Source: an uncultured Woeseia sp. (GTDB lineage: Bacteria; Pseudomonadota; Gammaproteobacteria; Steroidobacterales; Woeseiaceae). From it: a stretch of 49,611 bases of DNA. Each line of letters opens with the position of its first letter. Position 1 is the first letter of the stretch. Both the position numbers and the translations under genes were made by a program. The notes under the pieces were generated by a model, which made no database searches, had not been told where the DNA came from, and saw only the letters and a program-made list of their open reading frames with translations. This document shows, one piece after another, positions 1 to 7,992 of the stretch. The stretch is from positions 1-49,611 of the forward strand of contig CAJWFK010000020.1 in the NCBI GenBank assembly GCA_913031125.1. Direction: 5' to 3'.

Positions 1-68
1 CCCAGGGCCCACTCGTCATGCAGGCAGTTCTCGATTTGGATCAAGTTGCTGCGCTGTTTAAGGTCTAA
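1..68 (+). CDS. C-terminal tail of an unidentified protein (5' end outside window)
   Basis: An open frame entering from the left edge (codons from base 3) encodes about 21 residues ending LDQVAALFKV and stops at TAA 66-68. The residues are mostly hydrophobic with an LDLD stretch, as in an ordinary protein C-terminus. Too little is visible to name a family. The direction agrees with the next genes, and 284 bp separate it from the dehydratase gene. It could be a chance frame; only the sequence to the left would decide. Confidence 0.4.
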   Translation, partial: QGPLVMQAVLDLDQVAALFKV

Positions 69-352
69 TTCCCCTGTAATCCCGGTAAGCTGATCGACAT
101 AGGGAAGGTGATTCGCAGTTTGTCGAGAATTTGATCGTGGAAAGTCGTTCGATTCCATCTAAAATGCCAGTTGGCTGGTTAGCCAGCCCAAATTAAACCA
201 GGGCCTCAGTTAAGAGGGGTAAAGCCTGCCTGGCTGAAATTAATCAACAATTGGTATTAGCGCAAGTATTATTAGCTTAGGAATGAATCTTTTGCGTAGA
301 AAAATGTGCTACTTAAAGAAAGGGCGAACCTTATTGCTAAAGGGGCAAGGAT
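69..352. other. Intergenic stretch before the dehydratase gene
   Basis: I see no gene here. A perfect 6-bp hairpin, GGCTGG-TTAG-CCAGCC, lies at 173-188, but no T-run follows it on the plus strand, so it is not a clear intrinsic terminator. The 3' part is AT-rich and probably holds the promoter of the downstream genes, though no convincing -35/-10 pair stands out. Confidence 0.4.
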
Positions 353-1339
353 ATGTCTAACCACAGTGATATACATCCACCTACAATTACTGATGTCGAG
401 TCTTTAAATAAGAGATTGGGCCAGTGGTTAATTCGGACACCAGTTGTTCGCTGTCACTCACTTGAGGCACACCTTCCGACCCAGGCGGAAATCTATGGAA
501 AATTAGAGTTTCTTCAGCAAACGGGAACCTTTAAGCCAAGGGGTGCGCTCGCCAATATTCTTGCGATGGATGATGCTCAAAGGGAGGCTGGGGTTACCGC
601 TGTAAGTGCTGGAAATCATGCGATTGCTACCGCGTTTGCGGCAAATGCCGTTGGTGCGAATGCGAAGGTCGTAATGCTGCGCTCTGCCAGTCAAGTGCGT
701 ATTGATGCCTGTGAGGCGTTGGGGGCTAACATTGTTTTTGCAGATAACAGTCATGAAGGTTTTAAGTTAGTAGAAGAAATTTGTGAAAAAGAAGGTCGTG
801 TTTTAATTCATCCTTTTGAAGGTGTAAACACTGTGACAGGTACCGGAACTGTTGGACTTGAAATATGCGAACAAGTTGAACATATCGATGCCCTGATAGT
901 GGCCATAGGTGGTGGTGGGTTATGCGCTGGTATTTCTAGTGTTGTAAAGCAGATTAATCCGGATTGCCAAATTATTGGAGTTGAGCCGGAGGGTGCAGCT
1001 TCAATGTACAGAAGTTTAGAAAAAGGACAGGCTTCTTCCTTAGATGAAGTTGTAACAATTGCGGATAGTTTGGGGGCCCCTTTTGCATTGCCTTATTCCT
1101 TTGAACTATGTCGACGCTATGTCGATGACGTTGTTCTGATCACCGATGAAGCGATGCGGGATGCGATGGGATTATTATTTAGGGACCTGAAAATTGCTGT
1201 GGAGCCGGCGGGTGCGGCCGCTGCAGCCGCGCTTCTTGGCCCGTTACGTTCAAGATTTAAGTCTGGAAAGGTCATGGTGATTTTTTGCGGTAGTAATATC
1301 GATGGACCGACATTTATGGAGCTTGCTGGCCTAAATTGA
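353..1339 (+). CDS. Threonine/serine dehydratase-family PLP enzyme
   Basis: This is a fold-type II PLP enzyme of 328 residues. The motif TGTFKPRGA puts the PLP-binding lysine at about residue 61, and the glycine-rich phosphate loop IGGGGLCAG is near 190. Family members deaminate L-threonine or L-serine to 2-oxobutyrate or pyruvate; some are racemases or act on hydroxyaspartate. The length fits a catalytic domain only. The C-terminal ACT-like regulatory region of biosynthetic IlvA (about 500 residues) is missing, so isoleucine feedback control is not expected. It overlaps the next flavoprotein gene by 1 nt (TGATG), which suggests co-translation. The exact substrate cannot be read from the sequence. 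A link to isoleucine supply through nearby ilvD is inference. Confidence 0.85.
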   Translation: MSNHSDIHPPTITDVESLNKRLGQWLIRTPVVRCHSLEAHLPTQAEIYGKLEFLQQTGTFKPRGALANILAMDDAQREAGVTAVSAGNHAIATAFAANAVGANAKVVMLRSASQVRIDACEALGANIVFADNSHEGFKLVEEICEKEGRVLIHPFEGVNTVTGTGTVGLEICEQVEHIDALIVAIGGGGLCAGISSVVKQINPDCQIIGVEPEGAASMYRSLEKGQASSLDEVVTIADSLGAPFALPYSFELCRRYVDDVVLITDEAMRDAMGLLFRDLKIAVEPAGAAAAAALLGPLRSRFKSGKVMVIFCGSNIDGPTFMELAGLN

Positions 1340-2727
1340 TGCTAATTGAGCAGTTGAAAACGATTGTAGGCTCAGATTCCTGGACCACTGATCCAGAGGT
1401 TTTGGCCCCTCACTTAAGTGAATGGCGTGATTTGTGGCGTGGCAAGACACTGATTATGGTCTCACCTAACTCAACTGACGAGGTTGCAGCGTTGGTTTCA
1501 GCGTGCAGGGCGGCTAATACTGCAATTGTGCCGCAAGGGGGTAATACAGGGCTCTGTGGGGGCGCCATACCCGATGAGAGTGGGAAACAGGTCCTAGTCT
1601 CATTGTCCCGAATGAATCGCGTCCGGCAGGTGTCGGCGGATGACCACAGTATGGTGGTGGAAGCAGGTTGCACTTTAAGTGCTGTACAGGCAGCTGCGGC
1701 GGAGGCCAATCGGTTTTTTCCATTATCTTTAGGGGCAGAGGGAAGTTGTCAGATTGGTGGAAATATTTCCACCAATGCAGGTGGTATCAATGTGCTGCGT
1801 TACGGTAATGCAAGGAGTCAGGTTTTGGGGCTTGAAGTTGTACTTGCTGATGGTCAGGTATGGAACGGCCTTCGACAGTTACGCAAAGACAATGCAGGTT
1901 ACGATTTAAAGCAATTGTTCATCGGTTCAGAGGGGACGCTCGGGATAATAACGGCAGCTGCATTACGAATGTATCCGGAGGTTAGTAATGTGCGAACCAT
2001 ACTGTTTGCGGTAGATTCTCCGGATAAGGCAGTGCAGCTACTTTCGTTTTTACGGTATCGGCATGGTGATCAAATCCAGGCTTTTGAATTGATCTCGGAT
2101 AGGGCGGTCCGCTACGTTCGACGCCATGTTCCGTCGATCCGATTTCCTATTGAGGAGCATTATCCCTGGTACGTACTGACGGAATTAACAAACTGTGAGG
2201 AAAACAGCTTTCTGGAAAATGTATTAGTGCCGGCGGTCGAGTCAGGCAACGCGCATGAGGCGGTAATTGCAAAAAACGAAGGAGAGCGCCAAGAGATGTG
2301 GCGTTTGCGCCATACAATACCTGATATCCAGAAGCGAGAGGGTGCCAGTCTCAAACATGATGTATCTGTACCGACCGGTTCCGTCCCCAAATTTATAAAT
2401 GCGGCAAGTGATGCGGTAATAAAATATATGACGGATATAAGGCCGGTAGCTTTTGGTCACGTTGGAGACGGAAACATACATTTTAATTTAAGTCAGCCGG
2501 TTGGTTCGAATCCGGAGAAGTTCCTTGCTCATGCGGAGGCACTAGCTAATATAGTCTATGATGTTGTTGAAGGTTTAGGGGGGAGTTTTAGTGCGGAGCA
2601 CGGAATAGGACAAGCTAAACGACATTATCTGGAGCATTACAGAGGTCAGGTAGATCTAGAGCTTATGCGGTCTATAAAGGGCACACTTGATCCTGATAAC
2701 CTTTTGAACCCGGGTAAGGTACTTTAA
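1339..2727 (+). CDS. FAD-linked oxidase, D-2-hydroxyglutarate dehydrogenase-like
   Basis: The protein is 462 residues counted from the ATG at 1339; a TTG three bases earlier is possible but needless. An N-terminal PCMH-type FAD-binding domain carries PQGGNTGLCGG (about 65-75), then GGNISTNAGG and IGSEGTLGI. A C-terminal FAD-oxidase domain has the metal/substrate signature HVGDGNIHFNL and ends with SAEHGIG and NPGKVL. This is the layout of D-2-hydroxyglutarate/D-lactate dehydrogenases, which oxidise D-2-hydroxy acids and pass electrons to ETF or quinones. The GGNISTNAGG-LRYGN pattern favours the D-2-hydroxyglutarate group. An ETF operon lies 26 kb away in this window; whether it is the acceptor is speculation. 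The gene is coupled by overlap to the upstream dehydratase gene. Confidence 0.85.
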   Translation: MLIEQLKTIVGSDSWTTDPEVLAPHLSEWRDLWRGKTLIMVSPNSTDEVAALVSACRAANTAIVPQGGNTGLCGGAIPDESGKQVLVSLSRMNRVRQVSADDHSMVVEAGCTLSAVQAAAAEANRFFPLSLGAEGSCQIGGNISTNAGGINVLRYGNARSQVLGLEVVLADGQVWNGLRQLRKDNAGYDLKQLFIGSEGTLGIITAAALRMYPEVSNVRTILFAVDSPDKAVQLLSFLRYRHGDQIQAFELISDRAVRYVRRHVPSIRFPIEEHYPWYVLTELTNCEENSFLENVLVPAVESGNAHEAVIAKNEGERQEMWRLRHTIPDIQKREGASLKHDVSVPTGSVPKFINAASDAVIKYMTDIRPVAFGHVGDGNIHFNLSQPVGSNPEKFLAHAEALANIVYDVVEGLGGSFSAEHGIGQAKRHYLEHYRGQVDLELMRSIKGTLDPDNLLNPGKVL

Positions 2728-2772
2728 TTATCAGGTAACACGTTTTAAGCGCTAATAAACAGAGCAAACACC

Positions 2773-4461
2773 ATGGAAGATAAAGAAATACGCCGATACT
2801 CCGCCGTTGTTGTTGACGGCGTTGAGCAGGCACCAAGTCGAGCAATGTTGCGTGCTGTAGGCTTTGAGGAGGAAGATTTTGTTAAGCCGCAAGTTGGTAT
2901 AGCTTCAACCTGGAGCATGACCACACCATGCAATATGCATATTGATGAGCTTGCAAGGAAAGCGGGCGAGGGAACAGATGCGGCTGGTGGAAAGAGTGTG
3001 ATCTTTAACACAATTTCTGTTTCTGATGGTATAGCTATGGGTACACTGGGAATGCGTTACTCATTAGTTTCAAGAGAAATAATTGCCGATTCTATCGAGG
3101 CGGTTGCCGGAGCTGAAGGTTTCGATGGAATGGTTGCTATTGGAGGTTGCGACAAAAATATGCCGGCTTGTGTAATGGCAATGGCAAGGCTTAACAGGCC
3201 ATCCGTCTTTGTCTATGGCGGAACAATACGCCCGGGGGCGAAACGCAGGGATATCGTATCCGTATTTGAGGCAGTGGGTGCGTATGCTGGAAATAAAATT
3301 GATGAGGATGAATTGCTCGAGGTTGAGCAGACTGCTATACCGGGGCCGGGGGCATGCGGTGGTATGTACACCGCCAATACGATGGCATCTGCAATTGAGG
3401 CCCTTGGAATGAGTCTAGCGAATAGTTCTGCTCAGGAAGCGGTATCCGAGGCTAAGGCAATGGATTGTTTGCGCGCGGGGGAGGCAGTTGTAAACCTGAT
3501 ACAACTGAACATTACTCCACGTGACATCATGACCAAAAAAGCATTCGAAAATGCCATTGTTGTGGTGACGGCCCTTGGTGGCTCTACAAACGCAGTCATG
3601 CACCTAATTGCGATGGCCCATGAGGCGGAGGTTGATCTGTCGCTTGAGGACTTCACGCGCATTGGTGGAAAGGTGCCGGTAGTTGCAGATCTCAAGCCAA
3701 GTGGTAGGTACCTTATGTCCGAATTAATAGAGATTGGAGGTATTCAGCCTTTGATGAGGCGCCTATTGGACGATGGATTATTGCATGGCGATTGTCTTAC
3801 TGTTACCGGTCGCACTTTAGCTGAGAATCTTGCGGACGTTGCAGATTACCCTGATGGGCAGGAAGTTATTCGAGATTTTGATAATCCGATAAAACCAGAG
3901 GGTCACCTGGTAATCATGTATGGCAATCTTGCACCAGATGGTGCGGTTGCCAAAATCACTGGGAAAGAGGGGCTGCGGTTCGAGGGCACAGCTAAGGTCT
4001 ACCACTCTGAAGAGGCAGCATTGCAGGCTATTTTAGATGGGGCAGTCGGTAAGGGTGATGTCGTAGTTATTCGTTACGAAGGGCCGAAAGGAGGTCCCGG
4101 TATGCGTGAAATGCTTAGTCCAACTGGGGCAATTATGGGAAAGGGGCTCGGGGCGGACGTCGCCTTAATTACAGATGGTCGCTTTTCTGGCGGAAGCCAT
4201 GGGTTTGTAGTTGGCCATGTGACTCCGGAGGCCGCGGTCGGTGGGCCGATAGCCTTAATTGAAGATGGTGATGCGATCCTCATTGATGCAGAAAATCATA
4301 GAATCGATCTCATGGTTGGGGAGCAACAGATAGAAAAAAGAAGGAAAAACTGGCAGCGGCCTCCATCCAGTGTAAGTGGTGGGCTTCTTGCTAAATACCG
4401 GGCTGATGTCCAATCTGCGTCAGCCGGTGCCATCACTGTCGCGCCTCCATGGGACGATTAG
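2773..4461 (+). CDS. ilvD: Dihydroxy-acid dehydratase
   Basis: The 562-residue protein dehydrates 2,3-dihydroxy-isovalerate and 2,3-dihydroxy-3-methylvalerate to the 2-oxo acids of valine and isoleucine synthesis. Cluster and active-site motifs are plain: TPCNMH near 55, [13 protein letters not shown] near 125, [14 protein letters not shown] near 195, and a C-terminal [15 protein letters not shown]. The length is near that of the 560-residue IlvD branch, often a 2Fe-2S type, rather than the 610-residue enteric form. It lies in the same direction as the two upstream genes, 45 bp after them. IlvC, IlvE and LeuABCD are encoded 16 kb away on the other strand, so the branched-chain route is split into two loci. 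No ilvBN is present in the window. Confidence 0.95.
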   Translation: MEDKEIRRYSAVVVDGVEQAPSRAMLRAVGFEEEDFVKPQVGIASTWSMTTPCNMHIDELARKAGEGTDAAGGKSVIFNTISVSDGIAMGTLGMRYSLVSREIIADSIEAVAGAEGFDGMVAIGGCDKNMPACVMAMARLNRPSVFVYGGTIRPGAKRRDIVSVFEAVGAYAGNKIDEDELLEVEQTAIPGPGACGGMYTANTMASAIEALGMSLANSSAQEAVSEAKAMDCLRAGEAVVNLIQLNITPRDIMTKKAFENAIVVVTALGGSTNAVMHLIAMAHEAEVDLSLEDFTRIGGKVPVVADLKPSGRYLMSELIEIGGIQPLMRRLLDDGLLHGDCLTVTGRTLAENLADVADYPDGQEVIRDFDNPIKPEGHLVIMYGNLAPDGAVAKITGKEGLRFEGTAKVYHSEEAALQAILDGAVGKGDVVVIRYEGPKGGPGMREMLSPTGAIMGKGLGADVALITDGRFSGGSHGFVVGHVTPEAAVGGPIALIEDGDAILIDAENHRIDLMVGEQQIEKRRKNWQRPPSSVSGGLLAKYRADVQSASAGAITVAPPWDD

Positions 4462-4473
4462 AATGATTCTAAC

Positions 4474-4513
4474 TTGACGGGGCCGCTTTAGTTCGTTTAA
4501 CTCTAGGTATAAC
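4474..4513 (+). promoter_or_regulatory. Possible promoter of the lysA leader
   Basis: Shortly after the ilvD stop there is a TTGACG hexamer (4474-4479) and, further on, a TATAAC hexamer (4508-4513). They are not 17 bp apart: TTGACG would pair with the weak TTAACT at 4497-4502, and TATAAC lacks a good -35. A transcript from about 4520 would run through the attenuator-like structure into lysA. Weak support; readthrough from ilvD is equally possible. Confidence 0.3.
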
Positions 4514-4574
4514 TAAATTAATCCGTCCGCGCATTGTGTCCATAATAGCTAAAACGAATGACGCGCCAGAGGTG

Positions 4575-4664
4575 TGCGGGCGAGCATGACGGCAAAACGG
4601 ACCGCTTATAAGAGTCTAGAAAGCTGTCTTAAAGCCCGCAGGGATCTCCGTGCGGGTTTTTTTT
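4575..4664 (+). promoter_or_regulatory. Attenuator-like leader of lysA: terminator with competing antiterminator arm
   Basis: TGCGGGC at 4575-4581 is perfectly complementary to GCCCGCA at 4634-4640, the 5' arm of the intrinsic terminator downstream. The two pairings exclude each other, as expected of a leader that switches between readthrough and termination. Between the arms lies a possible small stem, TAAGA/TCTTA. Two short frames cross the region: one from ATG 4558 (17 codons, stop 4609-4611), and one from ATG 4586 with Lys codons, the last (4631-4633) directly before the terminator arm. Neither has a strong ribosome site. Control by lysine is inference from the downstream gene. Confidence 0.45.
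4635..4664 (+). terminator. Intrinsic terminator between ilvD and lysA
   Basis: The stem is CCCGCA (4635-4640) with TGCGGG (4651-4656), and a further GG/CC pair can form inside the loop. Eight T residues follow at 4657-4664. It is the strongest rho-independent terminator on the plus strand in this part of the window. It sits 170 nt after the ilvD stop and 58 nt before lysA, so it either ends the ilvD transcript or acts as a conditional terminator for lysA. Confidence 0.85.
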
Positions 4665-4721
4665 GGCTGTTTCGGACATCATTTGTGAGAAATAGTTTTT
4701 CTTAAATTAGGGGAATCTCAG

Positions 4722-5858
4722 TTGGATACTTGGTGGATTCGCAAGCGAGACAAATTATTGGAGCTTGCCGAACAATACCCCAATGCATATGTCTACGATC
4801 TAGAATCCATTAGGTCAGCCGCTACTGCGATGTCCTCGTTAAGGTCCGTAAAACGGGTGCTTTATGCAGTGAAGGCTAATTTCAATCCGGATGTTATTAA
4901 GGTGCTTGCCTCAGTTGGTATCGATTTCGATTGCGTTTCTTTGGGTGAAATTGAGCATTTAAACACTGTATTGCCCGATCTGGATAAAAACCGAATCCTG
5001 TTTACACCTAATTTCGCACCGAGAGATGAATATGTCTGGGCTATAGGCCGGGGGATTACAGTCACCATCGATAATTTATATCCTTTGCAGCAGTGGCCAG
5101 AGCTATTTGCCAACCGAGAGATTTTTATTCGTATAGATCCGGAGCAGGGCGATGGACATCATGAATACGTTGTGACTTCGGGCTCTGGTTCCAAATTTGG
5201 TGTGCCACTAAATGAGGTCAGCGAGCTCAAAAGATTAGCGACCGCCGCAGGGGCCGAGGTTGTTGGCATCCACGCTCATACCGGCTCAGGCATTGTTAAC
5301 CCTAAGAACTGGCAGACGGTAGCCAATATATTAGCTCGGGTGGCAAAACATTTTTCAGGAGTTAAAACGCTCGACTTAGGGGGCGGCATAGGTGTTCCTG
5401 AGAGAACGGCAGACGCTCCATTTAATCTGCAGGAGTTGGATAGCTTGCTGACAAATTTTTGCTCCGATTATCCCCAATATGATCTTTGGCTTGAGCCCGG
5501 GAGGTATCTTGTTGCGGTTGCCGGAGTGTTGTTGACTCGTGTAACGCAGATAAAAGGCAAGGGTGCTGATTGCTATATTGGGGTTAACACAGGTATCAAT
5601 TCTTTAATAAGACCTGCGCTGTACGATGCCTATCACGAAATAGTAAATTTAAGCCGAATGAATGAGGGAGCAAGTAAATCAGCGACGGTTGTCGGACCTA
5701 TTTGTGAAGCTGGAGATAAGCTTGGCATAAATCGCCTGCTACCCGAAACTCAGGAAAACGACGTCTTTCTGATAGCGAATGCGGGTGCATACGGCCATGT
5801 GATGAGTTCTAATTACAATTTAAGAGATATTCCACCGGAGATTGTTATATGCGATTAG
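4722..5858 (+). CDS. lysA: Diaminopimelate decarboxylase (LysA), type found as C-terminal half of LysC-LysA fusions
   Basis: This 378-residue fold-type III PLP decarboxylase should convert meso-diaminopimelate to lysine. The PLP lysine is K51 in YAVKANFNP; HAHTGSG, LDLGGGIGVPE, WLEPGRYLV and GPICEAGD follow in family order, and NAGAYG is near the C-terminus. The start is TTG at 4722, 7 nt after the ribosome site AGGGGA. The N-terminus WWIRKRDKLLELAEQYP and the short form recall, from memory, the decarboxylase half of the bifunctional aspartokinase-LysA proteins of xanthomonad-type gammaproteobacteria. No aspartokinase is encoded upstream, so this copy stands alone. An ornithine/arginine decarboxylase is a less likely alternative. 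The stop overlaps the next gene by 10 nt. Confidence 0.8.
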   Translation: MDTWWIRKRDKLLELAEQYPNAYVYDLESIRSAATAMSSLRSVKRVLYAVKANFNPDVIKVLASVGIDFDCVSLGEIEHLNTVLPDLDKNRILFTPNFAPRDEYVWAIGRGITVTIDNLYPLQQWPELFANREIFIRIDPEQGDGHHEYVVTSGSGSKFGVPLNEVSELKRLATAAGAEVVGIHAHTGSGIVNPKNWQTVANILARVAKHFSGVKTLDLGGGIGVPERTADAPFNLQELDSLLTNFCSDYPQYDLWLEPGRYLVAVAGVLLTRVTQIKGKGADCYIGVNTGINSLIRPALYDAYHEIVNLSRMNEGASKSATVVGPICEAGDKLGINRLLPETQENDVFLIANAGAYGHVMSSNYNLRDIPPEIVICD

Positions 5859-6313
5859 GAAAAAGGGAGATATTAGTAGGCCTAGTGTTTCTATTTGGAC
5901 AGTTGGCTCATGCGGATGATGCTAGTGCTAAGATTTACGAGTATTTCGGCGTTTTTAATGACAAGGATTTGGAGCAGATAACAAACAATATCTACGCGAT
6001 GCCTCTTCTCGTTGGTGGTGGAGAAGGTCACCTGGTTTGGAATGATGCTGAGAGTGCGACAAACAGTCTTCGGAATACCTACAAGGAAATAGAATCTCGT
6101 GGATGGAAGGCGTCAGTCATCGATAATACGAAAACATGCACTTTGTCCGCGAATTTAGCGTTAGTGGACGTGAAGTTCTCACGAATGAATGGTGAGGGGA
6201 AGGCTATACCGCCAGAGATAAGAACTACTCTTTACGTATTAAAAAAGACTGCGGAGGGATGGCGAATTATAGCTTTCTTTGGTCATGGCTCTGCTCATAG
6301 GCCATCATGTTAA
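5849..6313 (+). CDS. Small exported protein, probable NTF2/SnoaL-like fold
   Basis: The 154-residue protein has a short Sec signal peptide (hydrophobic ILVGLVFLFGQLAHA, cleavage after about residue 22). The mature part starts IYEYFGVFNDKDLEQI and ends with TLYVLKKTAEGWRIIAFFGH, a layout typical of NTF2-like/DUF4440 domains: an N-terminal helix with a final beta-strand pair and a GW motif. A ribosome site CGGAG lies 8 nt before the ATG, inside lysA, and the gene overlaps lysA by 10 nt, so translation is probably coupled. Two cysteines (in KTCTL and at the end, PSC) could form a periplasmic disulfide. No function can be given. Confidence 0.7.
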   Translation: MRLGKREILVGLVFLFGQLAHADDASAKIYEYFGVFNDKDLEQITNNIYAMPLLVGGGEGHLVWNDAESATNSLRNTYKEIESRGWKASVIDNTKTCTLSANLALVDVKFSRMNGEGKAIPPEIRTTLYVLKKTAEGWRIIAFFGHGSAHRPSC

Positions 6314-6409
6314 GCGCGTATGCATTGTATTGTGGGCTGAAAAAGATCTTTAGTAACTTCTAAAGAAAATATTATAAATTACTGAAAAAAAAGGGATATG
6401 GGGTAGAAA

Positions 6410-7696
6410 ATGTCTGAATCGAGACTCACTAGGCGTGACATGATGAAAAACTTTGCAGGTGCGGCTGCTTTATTCGGCCTCCCTTTGCACAAAATTTCAG
6501 CTGAACCGAATCAATTACCGCCTGAATCTCTGTTCGGGACCAATCCAGATAGCTACTGGGATCGCTTGAGAAGTGACCAATTTTTGATGCCGAATGTTCG
6601 AGCTTTCCTGAATACCGGGAGCCTGGGTGTTACGCCTCGGCCAGTGTTTAACGCAGTGGTCAATTACCTGGAGAAGGCCGCGGAATTAAATGTTGAAGCA
6701 TTGCAGGTCGAGCAGTATCCAAGATGGGGCTACGAGGCGCTTGACGAAGAAAGATTAGCCATAGCGGAGTTTATAGGTTGCCACAAGGACGAGTTGGCTA
6801 TTACGCATAACGCAACGGAAGCAATGTCCATTATTGCCGGGGGAATGCCATTGCCAAGGGGGACTGAAGTATTACTTACGGACCAGGAGCACCCGAGTGG
6901 CACGGGGCCTTGGAAACTCCGAGAGATAAAGGGAGAGTTAAAAACACGTACTGTGAATTTGCCTTTGCCGCCTAAAAGTCCTGAGCAACTTGTTGACATC
7001 ATTATATCGGCTATTGGGCCTAAAACTCGCGTCTTAAGCTTTAGCGGCATTATGAGCCCGACGGGACTTTTAATGCCAATTAGGGAAATTTGTGACGCAG
7101 CGCGTGAGCGAGGTGTAATCACAGTCGTAGACGGTGCGCACATGACCGGACAGGTACCTGTAAAGATTGATGATATGCATTGTGACTACTTTGCAGGTAG
7201 CCCGCACAAGTGGCTTTTTTCACCAGCGGGGTCCGGTGTCCTTTATATTTCGGAGTCCAGGCTGGACGAACATTACCCTGTTATCGCTACCGCTGGCTGG
7301 GACGATAAAGCGATGAAAGCAGGGCGCTTTATGCGTTTTGGCACAAATAACCGGGCAATTATTGAGGGTTTTATGGCCGGTCTGGAGTTTGCGAAGTCGA
7401 TAGGCCCGGATCGTATTTACCAAAGAATACATGAGCTGGCACTTGAGACCTTTAATCGGGCCCGTGAGCTTCCTTATGTCACAATGCTGACCCCAGAAGA
7501 TGATCGAATGTTTGGCTCACTTGTAACCTTTAGGATTAATTTACCGGAGCAACAGCTTGCGTTGTTATGGCAGCGATGTACTGAACGACGTATTTGGACT
7601 ACGGGCGATCAGCAATTGCGTGTTTCCACCCATATTCATACCCGTTATTCCGATCTGGACTTATTTTTTGAGACACTACGGGAAGTGGCTGGTTAG
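6410..7696 (+). CDS. Class V aminotransferase-family PLP protein with Tat-like signal
   Basis: The 428-residue protein begins with a twin-arginine-like leader, LTRRDMMKNFAGAAALFGL. The catalytic part is fold-type I, class V (cysteine desulfurase/isopenicillin-N epimerase group). It has THNATEAMS near 140 for phosphate binding, VVDGAHMTGQ near 243, and GSPHKWL near 267 carrying the PLP lysine. Export of a folded cofactor-bound enzyme through Tat would place it in the periplasm. The leader lacks the usual Phe after RRx, so export is likely but not certain. Ribosome site GGGGT precedes the ATG. Its stop codon overlaps the hisE stop on the other strand. The substrate is unknown; epimerase, lyase or transaminase are all possible. 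Confidence 0.75.
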   Translation: MSESRLTRRDMMKNFAGAAALFGLPLHKISAEPNQLPPESLFGTNPDSYWDRLRSDQFLMPNVRAFLNTGSLGVTPRPVFNAVVNYLEKAAELNVEALQVEQYPRWGYEALDEERLAIAEFIGCHKDELAITHNATEAMSIIAGGMPLPRGTEVLLTDQEHPSGTGPWKLREIKGELKTRTVNLPLPPKSPEQLVDIIISAIGPKTRVLSFSGIMSPTGLLMPIREICDAARERGVITVVDGAHMTGQVPVKIDDMHCDYFAGSPHKWLFSPAGSGVLYISESRLDEHYPVIATAGWDDKAMKAGRFMRFGTNNRAIIEGFMAGLEFAKSIGPDRIYQRIHELALETFNRARELPYVTMLTPEDDRMFGSLVTFRINLPEQQLALLWQRCTERRIWTTGDQQLRVSTHIHTRYSDLDLFFETLREVAG

Positions 7697-7992
7697 GCGT
7701 TAATATGTCGTTCCTTGAGAGTGGCAGTTACTTCTGCGATCGAAATCTCCTTGCTGCTGAGTAACACCAATAGGTGATAGATCAAGTCGGCAGCCTCGTC
7801 TAATTGTTCATCACGGTCACCAGATGTTGCGGCTAAGGCTAGCTCGACCGCTTCTTCACCCACTTTCTGGGCCATACGCTTATCGCCAGAAGAGGCAAGT
7901 CGAAACGTGTAACTATCGTCTGAGCCCGCTTGCATACGTTTCAGGATTATTGACTCTAATTCAATTAAAAAATTTAGGTCCGAATTCAGCAT
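7693..7992 (-). CDS. hisE: Phosphoribosyl-ATP pyrophosphatase (HisE only)
   Basis: This 99-residue protein hydrolyses phosphoribosyl-ATP to phosphoribosyl-AMP, the second step of histidine synthesis. The MazG-like core is seen in [13 protein letters not shown] and [14 protein letters not shown], ending with RH as in the HisE half of enteric HisIE. The HisI cyclohydrolase domain, with its zinc cysteines, is absent, although this is the last gene of an hisGDCBHAF order that usually ends in fused hisIE. HisI must be encoded elsewhere. The ATG overlaps the hisF stop by 7 nt. The stop codon overlaps that of the convergent aminotransferase gene. Confidence 0.93.
   Translation of the reverse strand: MLNSDLNFLIELESIILKRMQAGSDDSYTFRLASSGDKRMAQKVGEEAVELALAATSGDRDEQLDEAADLIYHLLVLLSSKEISIAEVTATLKERHINA

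Noticed and set aside
353-1339. Naming the dehydratase ilvA
   Set aside because: The C-terminal regulatory domain of biosynthetic IlvA is missing, and related catabolic, serine and hydroxyaspartate enzymes look the same.
4561-4700. Lysine riboswitch before lysA, suggested by an AGAGGTG string
   Set aside because: The leader is far too short for the five-helix lysine aptamer, and the other conserved core segments are not present.
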